Shown one piece after another: positions 12,901 to 24,750 of a stretch of 64,000 nucleotides of DNA. This DNA is from Stereum hirsutum FP-91666 SS1 (lineage: Eukaryota > Basidiomycota > Agaricomycetes > Russulales > Stereaceae), in the NCBI RefSeq assembly GCF_000264905.1, contig NW_006763131.1, forward strand, positions 2,684,708 through 2,748,707, given 5' to 3'. Position numbers and translations under genes: made by a program. Position 1 is the stretch's first letter. Each line of letters opens with the position of its first letter. Below the pieces are notes generated by a model, which had not been told where the DNA came from, made no database searches, and saw only the letters and a program-made list of their open reading frames with translations.

Positions 12901-13524
12901 TATGCAACAAACGAGATTACAGATTGAACGACTCTCCGCTCTGATGTCAGAAAGTTAGTCTTTCTTTCCATCAAACTCCTACGTGCTATCGATTAACCGA
13001 TGTATACAGTACCCGGGAGACGTTACGCTCTCACCCTCCAACTGATGCTTAAGAGGCTGACGAGGCGCCAAACCTCGACTTCCCGATCACCCAAAATGGC
13101 CCGAGATCAGTACTATTCCCAAGCCGCCGCTGGACCGTCTAACCTGTCAACAAGTCAAGTCGTCAGCCAGGGCCACGTCCCGCCTTCGCCTTCTTATGAT
13201 AGCCCGATGTCGCAAGGCGGAGGACACCCTCAACATCCTCTCCACACGCCACACCAACAACATCCGCACCAACACCAGCAACTCCCACCACCACCACAAC
13301 AACAACAACAGCAGCAGCAGCAGTATGTTCCAGGTGTCCAGCAACAGCTGCAGTATCCTCCGAACGCGGACTATATCTGGCAAGGCTTCGAAACCACCGC
13401 GAGCGAGCAGTTGCCGGTGTGGTTGTCTGATCAGACTTTGGGCGGCAACTCGTTCACGCAGAACGGGATGGATGCGTTCCTGCTGCCTACGGATTATCTG
13501 CCGCCAGCGCCTCAAATCTGGTAG
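9985..13524 (+). CDS. Zn2Cys6 (Gal4-type) fungal transcription factor
   Basis: Nuclear DNA-binding regulator. The zinc cluster ACNACRKQKMRCEG...PPCRRCRHAGLECLFEKP holds all six cysteines, but only if an 8-nt exon (10182-10189) between introns 10118-10181 and 10190-10245 is spliced in; it supplies Arg-Ala-Cys, the first zinc ligand. A third intron (10383-10445) joins GLE to RIRSLEAHVAEIRRSQ, a coiled coil for dimerisation. A Ser/Pro/His-rich linker follows, then the fungal-specific (MHR) domain from about 11460 (FYHGCSTFLPIFDPAVD, ILVSGWSDSPWL) in several short exons, then a low-complexity tail with a nine-Gln tract ending PPAPQIW. The closest kind is the basidiomycete C6 factors with the CRKQKMRCEGA core. 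The target genes cannot be told from sequence. Confidence 0.9.
13297..13323 (+). repeat. CAA/CAG repeat coding poly-Gln in the Zn2Cys6 factor
   Basis: Nine consecutive Gln codons (four CAA then CAG) follow a four-Pro run in the C-terminal activation-type tail. Confidence 0.85.
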
Positions 13525-13545
13525 TAGTAGTAGTAGTAGTAGTAA
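13522..13545 (+). repeat. Tandem in-frame stop codons: seven TAG then TAA
   Basis: A GTA microsatellite starts directly at the stop of the Zn2Cys6 factor gene, so the ORF ends in eight consecutive stop codons (seven TAG, one TAA). Confidence 0.9.
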
Positions 13546-15061
13546 GTGCCATGTCGCTGGTGTGATGGTGGCGTTTTGGTGGTGCTGGTGGTGGCGTTGT
13601 TCGATTGGTGGGATGGACGTGTTTTCGGTCCTCCTTTTCGCACCCCTTTTTGTTTTGTTTTTCGCTGCGCTCGGTCGGTCAGCTAATCCTTTTTTTCTTT
13701 TGCTTTTTCTTTTTCTTTTTGAACCTTCCTGTTTGATGTAAATATGTACATATGCCTATGGAATTATGGACTTCCCGCTTTCAGTTTCAGGTCTTTCTTT
13801 CGTGTTCTCTTCGCCTTCTTCTCCTCTCCCGCCCCCCCCCCCGAATTCTTCTTACGACCTGGCTTGCCACGGCTGTTCGACATCCCGGTTCCCTGCTTCG
13901 AGTCTAATACTGTTGTTGTATTAAAGTAATGATGATGAATCCGCTGTATTCTTAGGTTAGGTTAGGTCAGGAATGCTTCCCTCCCCCCCGACCGGGTCTC
14001 AAGCTCTCCAAGTTCGAAGTTGCTTTCTCAGTTAGTTTTCCTACTATGCTCTTCTCTCCCCTCGCTCTGTCTCTTGCCTCTGAATCGGTGTTCGCGTTCG
14101 CTTTTCTCTCTTATGACTTCGCTTCGACTGGCTTTTCTTTCTTTTTCTTTTCGTTTTCTGTGGACCCGATACCTTAGCTTTACGCGTCGCGTCGGATAGT
14201 ACTCCCTACTCGCTTTCCTGCCTATGATACACGAAACAACATCGCAACAGGCCCGACGAGACGAGGTTCCGTGTTTGAATCTCCATGACCGTCCTGGTCT
14301 GTCCTGGTCCGAGGAGCGCTGTGAGTGGGACCTGTCAGTAGGCTTTGTGGCACCAGGCTCCCGGTCATCTAGATTCTAAGTTATGGGCTTTCCGGTCTAT
14401 TGCCGCACGTCAGAATCTCGTCCTGTTTTACGATTAGACTTGGACCCCGAGCAGAACCCCGAGCAGAACCACCGTGACATTTTCGCTTATTTTGAAACGT
14501 GGCCGCGGTGATAGGTGGTTCGAGGCGTGTGGAGCGAAGGGGATAGTAAGACCCAGGAAAGAAGGAAGCTTGAAGGCTGAGGCTTGAAGGCTTAGTGGCG
14601 CAGCGTCCCAAGGAAGGAAGGGAGGGAGACGGAACGCGGCCTTAATTGCAGCAATGTCAAGTTTCGGATCCAAAAAGTGCTTAGCCTTTGTTGAATGCAC
14701 TGACCGTTGAGAGTGTTGGTAGCTCGGAGTCCTCAGAGGTGAGCTTCAAGGAAGCAGAGATTTAGCAGAGACGTCGAGGTCCAAAGATTGGAACCGTCAA
14801 GCTCAACGAGCGCTAAGTATGAAAGCGAAATTGTTCCTTAAGTAAATCAAGAGACGCACAGAGCCAGAGTCTAGTAACGGCGAAAGAAGGAACGAGGTTC
14901 ATACTTGCGCCACACATCGCAATGGGGCCACATTCGACGCGACGTTCACGTGCTGACGAGATTTCCTCTTCGCGCGTTTGGCCTGCAGTGGTGCTTCCCC
15001 ACGTCCTCTTCGTCTTTACTGTAAACAACTACAGTGAAAACCCCCACTCACAATCTTCACG
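13546..15061. other. Intergenic, about 1.5 kb
   Basis: Between the Zn2Cys6 factor and bS16m. It opens with long T-rich tracts (13640-13735, 14100-14160) that suit a long 3' UTR. It has a run of nine C near 13831, three TTAGG units near 13952-13970, and a doubled 12-base unit around 14448-14470. Minus-strand ORFs of 76-88 codons (14381-14700) show no recognisable family. No gene called. Confidence 0.5.
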
Positions 15062-15524
15062 ATGGTCGTCCGTATCCGCTTCGCCATGCACGGCAAACGC
15101 AATAACCGCATTCTCCATCTCGTCGCCATTCACGGCACCAAAGCCCGCAACGCAAAACCCATCGAGACGCTCGCCGTCTACAACCCCCACGTACGAGACG
15201 GTGCGACGCACAAGCAGGTGGATTGGAGTGTGGATAGGATAAAGTATTGGTTGGAGATTGCGGGCGCGGAACCAAGTAAATCTGCGGTGCGATTGCTGGA
15301 GAAGGTGCGTACTGTTCAGTGTATATGCAATTGTTCGCGTCGAGAGTTTGTGGGATGAGCTGAGGACCGATTGTTTGCATTTGTTGCGGCTGTAGGGAGG
15401 AATCATTCCGCCAGATTCGAAGTGGCATCCAAAAGCTACTGGGCCTGGCTCTTCAATACCTTCACCGCCGTATACAATGCCTTCACCACATCCCACACCC
15501 GAATCTTCGACGGCTGCATCATAA
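15062..15524 (+). CDS. MRPS16: Mitochondrial small-subunit ribosomal protein bS16m
   Basis: Structural protein of the mitochondrial 37S ribosomal subunit, homologous to bacterial S16. Exon 1 (15062-15304) encodes MVVRIRFAMHGKRNNRILHLVA, ETLAVYNP and the WSVDRIKYWLEIAGAEPSKSAVRLLEK block. Exon 2 (15396-15524) supplies GGIIPPD and a short Pro/Ser tail, for 123 residues. The bacterial core VRIRL...P-Y-P...R---W---GA-PS--V--LL is intact. There is no separate N-terminal presequence, as is common for this small protein, whose basic N-terminus serves for import. Its stop faces the stop of the ankyrin gene, 253 bp away. Confidence 0.93.
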
Positions 15525-15777
15525 CATCACTCTGTGCGACAGTCTTCTTCCCCAGTGCATACCGGGAGATGCAGGGGAGATTAGATGGGCGGGGGCACTG
15601 GTGTTTGCTTTAGAGTGTGGTCCTTGTCCGAGGATATGTTGACACTTCAGGAGGGCGTACGGTTCAGATGTCCAGCCGGTTCACCACTGCATGACATACA
15701 TCTATAATCACATATTCATACAGACGAACTATCTCAACAGCCGCAGACCCAAGCGTAGTTTCAGGGCCCCCCACTTT

Positions 15778-16659
15778 CTAACTTAGCAGCGCAGCAATCT
15801 CGTCGTGGCCAGCAACGTTGGCTAGTTCTTTTGCAGTAAACTCATCTGGATCCTGTGTCACGAATGTCAGTATCCTTCGGTGACTTCTATAATGCGCAGG
15901 CAGACCTGTATGCTTTGGTCCACGCCGTGCTGTAGTAGTAAATGGGCTATCGCGACGTTGCCTCTGTCGCATGCGAGATGAAGCGGGGTATATCCCTGCA
16001 TCGCGAAATATGGATTCAGTCAACGGGGCGCAACGCAGCGAGACTAGACATACATATTCGTCTTTCGCATTCAAATCAATAGTAGGATTCGCCTCGATAA
16101 GTGCCGACAACGCATCCAAATCATTCTCTACGACCAGCCCATGCAGTGTCCCAGCCTCGTCCGCCTCCAGAGCAGGCGCCGAAAGCACGCTCACCGACAC
16201 CCCCATCCCCATCCCCGTCCCACCTCCCCGACCGTCCGCATCCTCGCCAGCAGATGATTCGGACGACAGTAGAGGAGCTCCTTCCTTCCACCCCAGACCC
16301 CTCGCAATCTCCAAATACCGCGTTTCCGCACCCTCCACTCTGCCCTCGTAATCCTTCGCCATCTGAGCCCAAGCGTCCCACTTCGCGCGAGCCGTCATGT
16401 CGAAGAACGAGGGTCTTGAACCGATAGGTGTCGGAGAGATGGTGAGGACCTTGAAGAGGCCATAGAGCTAGAATGATGCAAAGAATATGTGCAGATGTGC
16501 ACGGGGCGGGTTTGGTCAATGTAGGTGCCGGAAAGTCAACAGAGGGGACGGCTCGAGGACCTCCAGTTTGAGTGCATTTGATGTTTGTGATAGAGAAGAG
16601 GCTTTGGAAAGGTAAGACGCCGCTTCGTGGAACGTTGGGGAGGGCGTGTAATCTGACAT
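15778..16659 (-). CDS. Acyl-CoA-binding domain protein with ankyrin repeats (ACBD6-like)
   Basis: Binds long-chain acyl-CoA through an N-terminal ACB domain and probably a partner through C-terminal ankyrin repeats. Four exons (16561-16659, 16054-16467, 15906-15995, 15778-15852) give 225 residues. Exon 1 starts MSDYTPSPTFHEAASYLS and ends NALKLE; exon 2 continues LYGLFKVLTISPTPIGSRPS and AKWDAW, the ACBP ligand-pocket signature (LYGLYKQAT, KW-AW). An acidic, Gly/Ser-rich linker leads to GTLHGLVVENDLDAL, GYTPLHLACDRGNVAIAHLLLQ and a final half repeat ending EIAALLS, that is about two to two and a half ankyrin units. The domain order matches animal ACBD6. An ORF finder sees only the ankyrin half, because the 93-nt first intron hides the ACB start. 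Confidence 0.88.
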
Positions 16660-16814
16660 CGGGGCTTGTTATGGTGTATGTGTATGTATGCACTCAAGTC
16701 TGCTTTGAATTTCTCGCCAGTATGGATTTGGATGGATGAGGAGATCTATTACGTAACGGACGCGAACGTGTGTGGCAACAAGCTAAAACTACGATTTAAA
16801 CAAGAACCCCGCCC

Positions 16815-18267
16815 CTACGCAAGACCAGCGGATTTCATGGCCTGTGACAATCCGGGTAAGCACTCCGTGAAAGATGAGAGGAGAGCGCAAGACGTACCTG
16901 GAGCATAGAGAGACCGATCTTTGCTGGGCTGTCAGTGACAATCACGCCAGCCGCCTCAAGGGCCGCCACCTTGTCAGAAGCGGCACCCTTGCCACCAGAG
17001 ATGATGGCACCCGCGTGACCCATACGACGACCAGGGGGAGCGGTACGGCCAGCGATGAAGCCAACGACGGGCTTGGGCTTCGCGCGTGTGGCGTTGTGCA
17101 GGCGGAGATAGTCAGCGGCTTCCTCCTCCATCGAACCACCAATCTCTCCGATGATAACGATACCTGTAAAGCGAGATATTAATGTCCACGCAGATAGAAA
17201 AAAAGGGAGGACGAAGAGAAATATATTGTACCTTCCGTGGCATCATCCTCGAGGAAAACCTTCACGACGTCTACGTGCTGGGTACCAGGGAAGGGATCTC
17301 CACCAATACCGACGCAAAGAGTCTGACCGAGGCCAACATCGGTCGTCTGTGCGACGGCCTCGTAGGTCAAAGTTCCAGAGCGCGAGACAATACCTGTGTG
17401 GCCCGACGCAGAACACGTTCGTCAACCGTTTCGAGAGGCAAAAGTGAATGCGCAATGTGCTTACCGATTTTACCCGGTTTGTGGATGTGGCCTGGCTGAA
17501 TACCCATCTTGCAACCCAATGGGTTGATGATACCGGGACAGTTGGGGCCCACGAGACGGGACTTGGACTGGCTCTTGAGCGCGTTGACGACCTATAACAC
17601 ATTCGATGCGCCTTGTATAAGACTTCGGGCGGTCTGCGAGACAGTATACGAAGGTGGAGAACATACGCGGATCTCGTCGGCCTGGGGTATACCCTCGGTG
17701 ATACACACAATGAGACCAATCTCGTTCTCAATGGCTTCGATGATGGCATCTGCGGCGGAGGGAGGAGGAACGTAGAGGACAGTCGCGTCGGGGTGAGTCT
17801 CGCGAACGGCCTGCAAAACAATCATACACCGTTGAAACTCTGTGCAGAATGAACCCAACAAACGACAGACGCACCTCCTTCACCGAACCGAAGACAGGAA
17901 GGCCCAAATGTGTTTGACCGGCCTTCTTCGGGGAGACACCACCGACCATGTTAGTGCCATATGCCAACGCCTCCTTTACGTGGAACGTGCCCTATTCGAG
18001 AGAGAAAATTGAGCTTAGAGCCTGGATGGTCGGGTAGAGTGGGATCGTACAGTCTTGCCAGTGAAGCCCTGGCAGAGGACCCTGGTGTCCTTGTGAATGA
18101 GTAGATTCCGGATGGTATCATCATAGCTCCTTCTCGAGACCGACTGCGAGAATGCCCGGCGTCCAGCTGACCCAACCCACTCCAAAACATGAGCGGAAAA
18201 AACATGACAAGACGAACTCTAAAAGCTCACCGCTGGTCGCGAACGAGTGAGGGACACGACGAAGCAT
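16815..18267 (-). CDS. LSC1: Succinyl-CoA ligase subunit alpha, mitochondrial
   Basis: TCA-cycle enzyme of the mitochondrial matrix: succinyl-CoA + NDP + Pi to succinate + NTP + CoA, with a beta subunit. The start is at 18267. The first intron (donor after FATS, acceptor before [17 protein letters not shown]) creates an Arg/Ser-rich import presequence. The body contains [20 protein letters not shown], the CoA-binding motif [39 protein letters not shown], a [11 protein letters not shown] segment and MGHAGAII, with the phosphorylated active-site His. It ends QAMKSAGLA. About six short introns. Every motif of the family is present at normal spacing. It sits head to tail with the ACBD6-like gene, whose start lies 155 bp downstream. 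Confidence 0.94.
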
Positions 18268-18540
18268 TTTGGAAGGAGAGGTGGTTGAGGTATAATAGGG
18301 AGTTGAGGTCTACTTGAAGAGCAACGGAACGCGGGTCGGCGCAAACAGGAACCGGCATTCTTTACATAATCAACTGATTCAACACGCAACTTGGCGGTCT
18401 TCCGTCCTTTTCGTTCTTCTACAACAAAGCGCTGCTACATACAGTGTACATAGATGCATAACGGTACACGGGGCTCCTTCGTGCGTATAGATGTTAAACA
18501 CAAGCTACTGTCTTCGATTCCGTAATCCCGTCCACCCTTC

Positions 18541-21500
18541 TCAGCGGTCCAAGGCGCTCACTCTCCGCCTCTCACGCGTTTTCCGCGAAGCGCGATGAAG
18601 ACCTATGACCGCATACTTCACTTTGTCGTACTCGCCTGCGGTGATGGCGCTGGAAGACGAACAATGATTAGATGGTATGAAAGAGAGAGAAGACGGACGG
18701 ACGAGACGTACTCTGACAAATCCTTCATGAACTGTGTCTTTGCCTGGTCAGGAGCGCTGCTCGAGGGCAATCGCTGCAGAACGGCGGGACACCAAGCGAG
18801 CAGTTCCGCAGACCACAAGGTCGCCAACGTTCGGAATATGCTGATCGTCGAAGAAGATGTCTCTTCCGGGAAATCCCCTACAAGACCAGTCAGGAGTAAT
18901 CCAACGAGGTCGAAGCCTTCCTTGTCGACGACCTGGCGGATGGCAGCGGCATATATGGGAAATTTCGGAGGAGTGGCAGAAAGAGCGTGGGGAATGAGGC
19001 AGTCGTGCGTCATCACTATTCGAAGGAAGTTGAGAGCGGCGAAGATGACATCGGAATGGATTAGAGAGAGGGCGGCCAGAGTGACTTTGAAGGCTACAGG
19101 GAAAGCGGACGATTCGAACAGGACATCAGGGGCATAGTCGGTCATCTGCAGCAGTAACTGCAGATAGTCCTCTAGCACTGAACACAACAAAAACATCAGA
19201 GACATGAGCGAGGCGCGTACACTGAAATATGCTCACCATCTGGTATGGCCTCTGGCGACTTCTCTTGTAGCAAGGCGACGACCTTGTTCGTCGATCGTTC
19301 AAAGAGCTGCCGGAAACAATCGCGAAGAAGTGGATCTTCTTCATTTCCGAACCGCCCGAGAAGCTTGCCACCTATCCAAAGGTAGCTGGGAAGCCCAGTA
19401 GCTTCGAAAGCGGTGGCCATTCTTGCTAGTACTGCCGGTGCCACACTAAGAGCGGAGGGGCCAAATAAGGTGAGACCGTGGCGAAGGACGCGGGTGACAT
19501 GTTCTGTGCTTTCGTAGTCTGATCCATATCTTGCGATGAAAGCGTCGAAGATCGTCCATGCCTCCCGACAAGTGTTCAGACAAGCTGCGGGCAACTCATC
19601 GCCGAACGACCCAATGACGTGCAGCATAACCTCGAGGTTTGCCATGGCATCTATCAGAAAGTTAGAACATGTTATGATTGCATTGAAAAACATGATGACT
19701 CACCGCCGAGTGCCAGCAGATCTTGCTTGGTAGCAGGAGTGGGTTTGCTAGTGACGGTATGGACGGCTTCCAGTATGTCCATGGCAAATGTCCGGAGAGA
19801 CTGTGCGGCCTGTTCCATGGGCATTGCTGAGATGACATACGCGATGGCCTCATACACCATGATTTTGTCCTCTTGGGTCAGCTTCGCGCCAGGACCCACG
19901 AGGAACGTATGAAGCTGCGGGAGGAAAGTGACAAGGTGCTAGAATAACCAGAAGTCAGAACCGGTTGTTTATATTTACAGTCAAGAAAGAACATACCCGC
20001 TTGCAATCTTGGCAAAGGTACTTCAAAGCCTGCCCAGCCGCGCCACACACCTCGACATCGGTATCCTCGAATCCAGCAGACGCATAGCTCAAACACGTAG
20101 GGATGTATTCCGGGTGCATATTGATCCATTCGCTATACCTTGAGATGATGAGGAGAGCCGCGTACCGCACGCGAGGGTGCTGAGGGAGATTAGGTATAAG
20201 ATCCATGATTTTCGGTACGGCTTTCTCGTCTAGAGGGTCTACTTCGGCGCCCATGGACCTGATAGAGAAGAGAGGTGCTTCGATTTCCTGCCAGGTCGCG
20301 TTCGGGCCTTTCGCCAAGGACTTTGTGATCAACTCTAGCGTGGCCATAAGGCAAGGCTCTGTACCGAGGACGTAGCAGCAGTCCTTAAGCGTATCGCCCA
20401 TGACATGTCTGAACGCCCTGAAAGCGTCCATCTCCTGGGCAGACAATGTATGTGCGTCCGCCGGGAAGTGGAGGTGCCCGATAACGATGGTCATCAAAGC
20501 TTTGTACGCGTCGTAAAAGAGCGGCGAAACCGTAGAGCGCTTTCCGATGCTTTGGGCCAATCGCATCCAGAAGGGGAACGTGATGGGCACTATATCGAGG
20601 TCGGGATAGGCGGAGAATTCGATGATGGTCTCGACGATGGGATAGAACGTTTCGGTGTGCTGCAGAATCAAGAGACGGTAGGTTTCTCCGGCCTCGGTGA
20701 AGATGCGAACATAACCTCTTGTCTTCTCGGGATCGTCCTTGGCTGTTGGAAGACCTGCACGTAGGGCGATGACCAAGGGTACGATCTGCTCGATGACCGG
20801 CATATTATCGTCGATCTCCTGAGTCTCGTGAATGAGGTCACAGACAACATCAACCGCTGAGTCGAAGAGCTCTTCAGAAGCTAAGGCCTCGAAGGAGAAC
20901 TTGAAGAGAGGAGTTTTGGCGAGTGCGATGGTAGTGATTTCGCCAGCGACCAGCCAGCTCCTGAGGGTATTGAAGATCTGGCTCTGGACAGCATGCGTGA
21001 CGCCTTACAAAGCAGATTTAGGAGAAGTTTAAAGATGTTGTAAATAGGAACAACATACCAGGTGCTTGAATATACATCGACAATAAACCGAGAACGCTGT
21101 CCGCATTAGCGGTCAACAACTCTGCCGCCCGCTCCCTGTATTCTTGATCCTGTACCAGTGTCAGACAAACGTGTGGCATAATAAAATTGGATACGCACGG
21201 TGACCGGTATCTTCGTATTCGTGTTCAATTCCTCCGGCAACACAGTCAAAAACTGGAGAAGGATGGGCACTGTGGCCGGATTCTGTCCAAATCGCTCGAT
21301 CATGCCCTGGACCGCGTTCCCCCATTGCGGCAGCTGAAGCGCAAGCCCTGATATCGCAAGACATAACTGCACGATGATGGTCCTCGGTCCCGTCTGGTAG
21401 TGCTCCAGCGCCGCGACCAGCGTATCCCGCAGATCGAGCAAATGCGGGCCTTCGACCTGATGGAGATCATACGTGACCTGGGAGTAACAAGCACCAGTAA

Positions 21501-21812
21501 ATCGCACATGCGCAAATTCAGCAAAGAACCGGACGCACCTTGCTCCTGAACGTCTGGGCTGCGAAGAGCTTAGCTGCAGGAGGCGCTTCCTGGGAGCGCA
21601 GAAGAAGATTGCAAGTGGCCCATGCCTCAGGCTAGGAGAACGAGTGGATCGATGCGGGTCAGAGGTCGTAGTCGATGATGGGCCACAGGCGAAAGAGTAT
21701 TTACAGAGTGCTGGAAGTCTTGGAGCCACGAGTTGGCCTTTTCCAACGAGGCCTTGTCTGGTGCTCTGCTGAACACGTCCAGTGCTGCGAGGAGTGCCTG
21801 TATATCGGCCAT
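18541..21812 (-). CDS. MTR10: Importin-beta family nuclear transport receptor, Mtr10 / transportin-3
   Basis: Karyopherin that imports SR-type RNA-binding proteins into the nucleus and takes part in tRNA traffic. The protein starts MADIQALLAALDVFSR and runs through helical HEAT repeats with the Mtr10/TNPO3 markers PEAWATCNLLLRS, AAKLFAAQTFRSK, LPQHPRVRYAALLIISRYSEW, HPEYIPTCLSYASAGFED and AMPMEQAAQSL. It ends AITAGEYDKVKYAVIG and a basic tail. The long exon at about 20000-20990 is uninterrupted; about seven introns of 50-70 nt lie elsewhere. The length of about 930-950 residues is right for the family. The stop at 18541 follows a last small exon with an Arg-rich end. No odd residues noted. 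Confidence 0.92.
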
Positions 21813-22389
21813 GATGTGTGGTTGATCGTGAGTGTGTGAGCAGTGTGTTTGTTTGTGCCCGGTTGCGGATTAAGGCTGCTGATAATGGAGGCGTAACGAG
21901 AGTGGCACGAAGAGGTTTTGATCAGAGTTGAGGGCAACGGCTTTTGGCGGTGACACTCAAAGCATTTCTCAAGTGGCGATGACATGCCTGGATTGGGTAA
22001 ACGGGTGGCGCACAGGCGCCACACATGGTATCAACGGAGTAAATCAATTCCAAAGAAAAATAAACCAGTCGTGTGGATACTAACGACTACGACACCAACT
22101 AAGTAGAACGAGGACAAAAAAAGAAGATAAAAGTACGCGGGTCGAAAGATGGGACAAGCCCGGATATCCGTTCAAAAGAGTGTGTGAGTGTTCGGGCGCA
22201 GAAGCGACCAACATATGGGTCAAACGCTGATACAGAGGCAGATGGAATGTACGATATGTGAACAAGACCGAGAGAGAGAGAGCAATGCAGCACAGAGTGG
22301 TGCAAATAGTAAAGACGAAAGCAGAAGGGGAGTGGGGAGTAAGGAATAGGCGAATATTTTACGAGTCCGAGATAGAGACAGACAACCCT
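21813..22389. other. Intergenic, 577 bp
   Basis: Between the MTR10 start and the septin stop, both minus strand. It holds the MTR10 promoter and septin 3' UTR. The plus strand reads GA-rich around 22262-22285 (a run of GAGAGA), that is CT-rich in the transcript. No gene seen. Confidence 0.5.
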
Positions 22390-24146
22390 TTACGCGCGAA
22401 GGAAGCCCTTCCTCGTCTTTTGCTATGCGATGTGGCATATCAGCGTTCATTCTACACTTCACGAGGGCATGAACATCACTCACGGTTGCCTTCTCTGGCG
22501 TCAGAGGCCTGCCGCTCTCGATCTTCCGCTTCTTGTCCTCGAGATCCTGTCGCTGCTTGTCCAAAGCGTCCTTCATCTCCCGATGCCTGGCGTACAACTC
22601 TTCCTCGGACTGCTTGAGTTTGGCCTCCTTCTCCTGCACCTTCTGCTGGAAGACCATCTTCATCTCGGCCTCCATCTTGGCGAGCTTCGCCTCGTGCAAG
22701 ATACGCTCTTCCTGCATGCGGAGAGCCGGGCTACAGATACATGACTGACTGTCAGAAATAGACAATATATGAAAGTTCATAATGAGATACTGACTTGACC
22801 TCCTTGAACACGCTCGAGTCCTGGGCGACACCCATGCTCGCGAGCTTTTGAGAACGCCAGTTCTCGTAGAGCACATCATTGGTGTACTCCCGGAGCTCCT
22901 CCATGTACGTCCTGACAAGCATCTGGCGAAGCTTGACGAAGTCGCAGTGATCTTCGTTGTCGACCTCGATCACACCCCAGGGGTAAACACGGCCGCGGAC
23001 TTCACGACCATCCGCGGTCGGGACAACCTTGTCGGAACCGACGACGGCGAAGGGGATCTTGCTGGTGATTTCCTCGTGCTCAGCAATGGTCTCCTCGTCC
23101 TCATTTTCGTACGTGGGAGCTTGGAAAATGTGGATGTTGTGGTAGGCGATGTCGGCAAGGATCTGGCATACCAACATCAGAGTGGCGAAATAGAAGGAAG
23201 CAACGGGGGGACTCACGCGGGCCTTGAACTCGGCAACTTCCACATCCGTGAGGGTGTCCGCTTTAGCAATGACAGGAATAAGGTTGACCTTATCGTGAAG
23301 CTGTTTCATGAATTCAATGTCCAAGGGTTTCAAACTACGCAGGCGAGACGCGTCAGTATGCGCAGTTCGCAGGCATACCAAAAACTAGAACACGCACGAA
23401 TGACCAGTGGGTTGGATGAAGTACAAGCAGGCGTGAACACGGTTGTCAACAATTTTCTGACGATTGACCCTGTTCTCCTGCTCCAGGTAGGAGTCGAACC
23501 GGGACTCAATGTTGTCCACAATGGGCTTCCAGCTGAAAAAGAGCAAAGAAGGTCAGGTCTTCCTACATCGTGGATAGGCACAGTGCATACCTTTCGTCGT
23601 TGTTGACGAAGTCACCGAAGCCAGGCGTGTCAACAACAGTCAAACGGAGCCTGACGCCATTTTCCTCGATGTCTATACACGAACAAGCGATGAACATCAA
23701 AGTGAGATGACATGAAGTATGAACGGAACATACCAGCGCTAATGCTCTCGATAGCCACAGTCTGTGGCCTCTCGGCATTTGGAGGCAGAGGGACCTTGGG
23801 AGGGTAGAGAGGGGTGTCGAACAACGTGTTAATGAGTGTAGACTTGCCAAGCCCAGACTCGCCTGAGTAGCGACGCGGAGGTTGAGCGCTATGCGCGATA
23901 GCGAGGATTGGAAAGAAGGGACGCACCGACGACCATGGCAGTGAACTGGAACCCCTTCCTCACGCTCTTCCGGTGAACCTGGTTGGGCAGGTTGGCGAAG
24001 CCGACGTAGCCCATGAGTTTCTTGCGAATGATGGGGGAAAGGCCGGCTTGGTGGGCGGGGGTCAAAGACGCGGACGAGCCATTGAGGTTACCGTTGGGAG
24101 AAGGAGAAAGGTCGCCGTTGCGGCTGGAAGTGTAAGAATCCGACAT
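22390..24146 (-). CDS. CDC3: Septin, Cdc3/AspB type
   Basis: GTP-binding septin that polymerises into filaments and rings at septa and growth sites. It begins [19 protein letters not shown], then the polybasic and Cdc3/AspB marker [20 protein letters not shown]. The P-loop GESGLGKST has its first Gly codon split by an intron near 23865-23930. Then come [27 protein letters not shown] (G3), [27 protein letters not shown] (G4), [19 protein letters not shown] and the septin unique element. The C-terminal coiled coil ([19 protein letters not shown] onward) has Lys/Glu heptads. A last intron (22431-22493) joins PEKAT to a basic tail, [10 protein letters not shown]. Eight or so introns. Orthology to Cdc3 rests on the GFANLPNQ segment. 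Confidence 0.93.
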
Positions 24147-24750
24147 CTGGCGAGAAGAAGGGCGTCAGCGACGGGGCGAACGACGTGGAGAAGGGATATT
24201 ACGTCGGGAAAGGATGGGGGAGGAGGGAGAACGGGCCAGTTGGACGACGCTGGCTGCTCGGCGTGCTTCTGAGCTGTTTGCGCCTGTTTGTGCCAGTCGA
24301 CGCTTAGCGACAACCGTGGCTTCGGTAGCATGTACTGTCAATATTCGTCCCATTTTTTCGGTCAATGCTCGCTCGCCATAATGTTATGTCAATGCTCACC
24401 CATGCAAGCTTCTGTTCTCCTTGTACGGGGTTCATCTTTGCGATCGTATGTTCCGCCGCACCGTCCTCATCTCGCTCTCTTATCCAAGGGCCACCCGCCA
24501 CGACTTCGCCGTGCGGCGTTGCTGCTTCTTCGCTTGCCACTTCTAGCATTATCGATCCTATTCGTCCCATGCCCTAAGCAATCCCAGACAGCGCTTCCCA
24601 TCCTTGTATTCACGGAAATTACCATGCTATTAGAGTTAATGCGGCACAGCCTGCCAGTGGCTATAATTATACAGAAAAAATGATTGAAAGCACGACCTAT
24701 TGCCATGCCTTTTTTGGGCCACACCCTTCCTTCTATCACCCTTTGAAGCC
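24147..24750. other. Intergenic, 604 bp
   Basis: Between the septin start and the stop of the serine-rich orphan, both minus. It holds the septin promoter and leader; the minus strand has a C/T-rich stretch at 24190-24245. Overlapping small ORFs on both strands show no conserved motif. Confidence 0.45.

Noticed and set aside
13952..13972. TTAGG repeats suggesting telomere sequence
   Set aside because: Only three imperfect units inside an ordinary intergenic region, and surrounding genes continue on both sides.
22848..23606. 252-codon plus-strand ORF opposite the septin
   Set aside because: Mirror frame of conserved septin coding sequence; the septin motifs on the minus strand are decisive.
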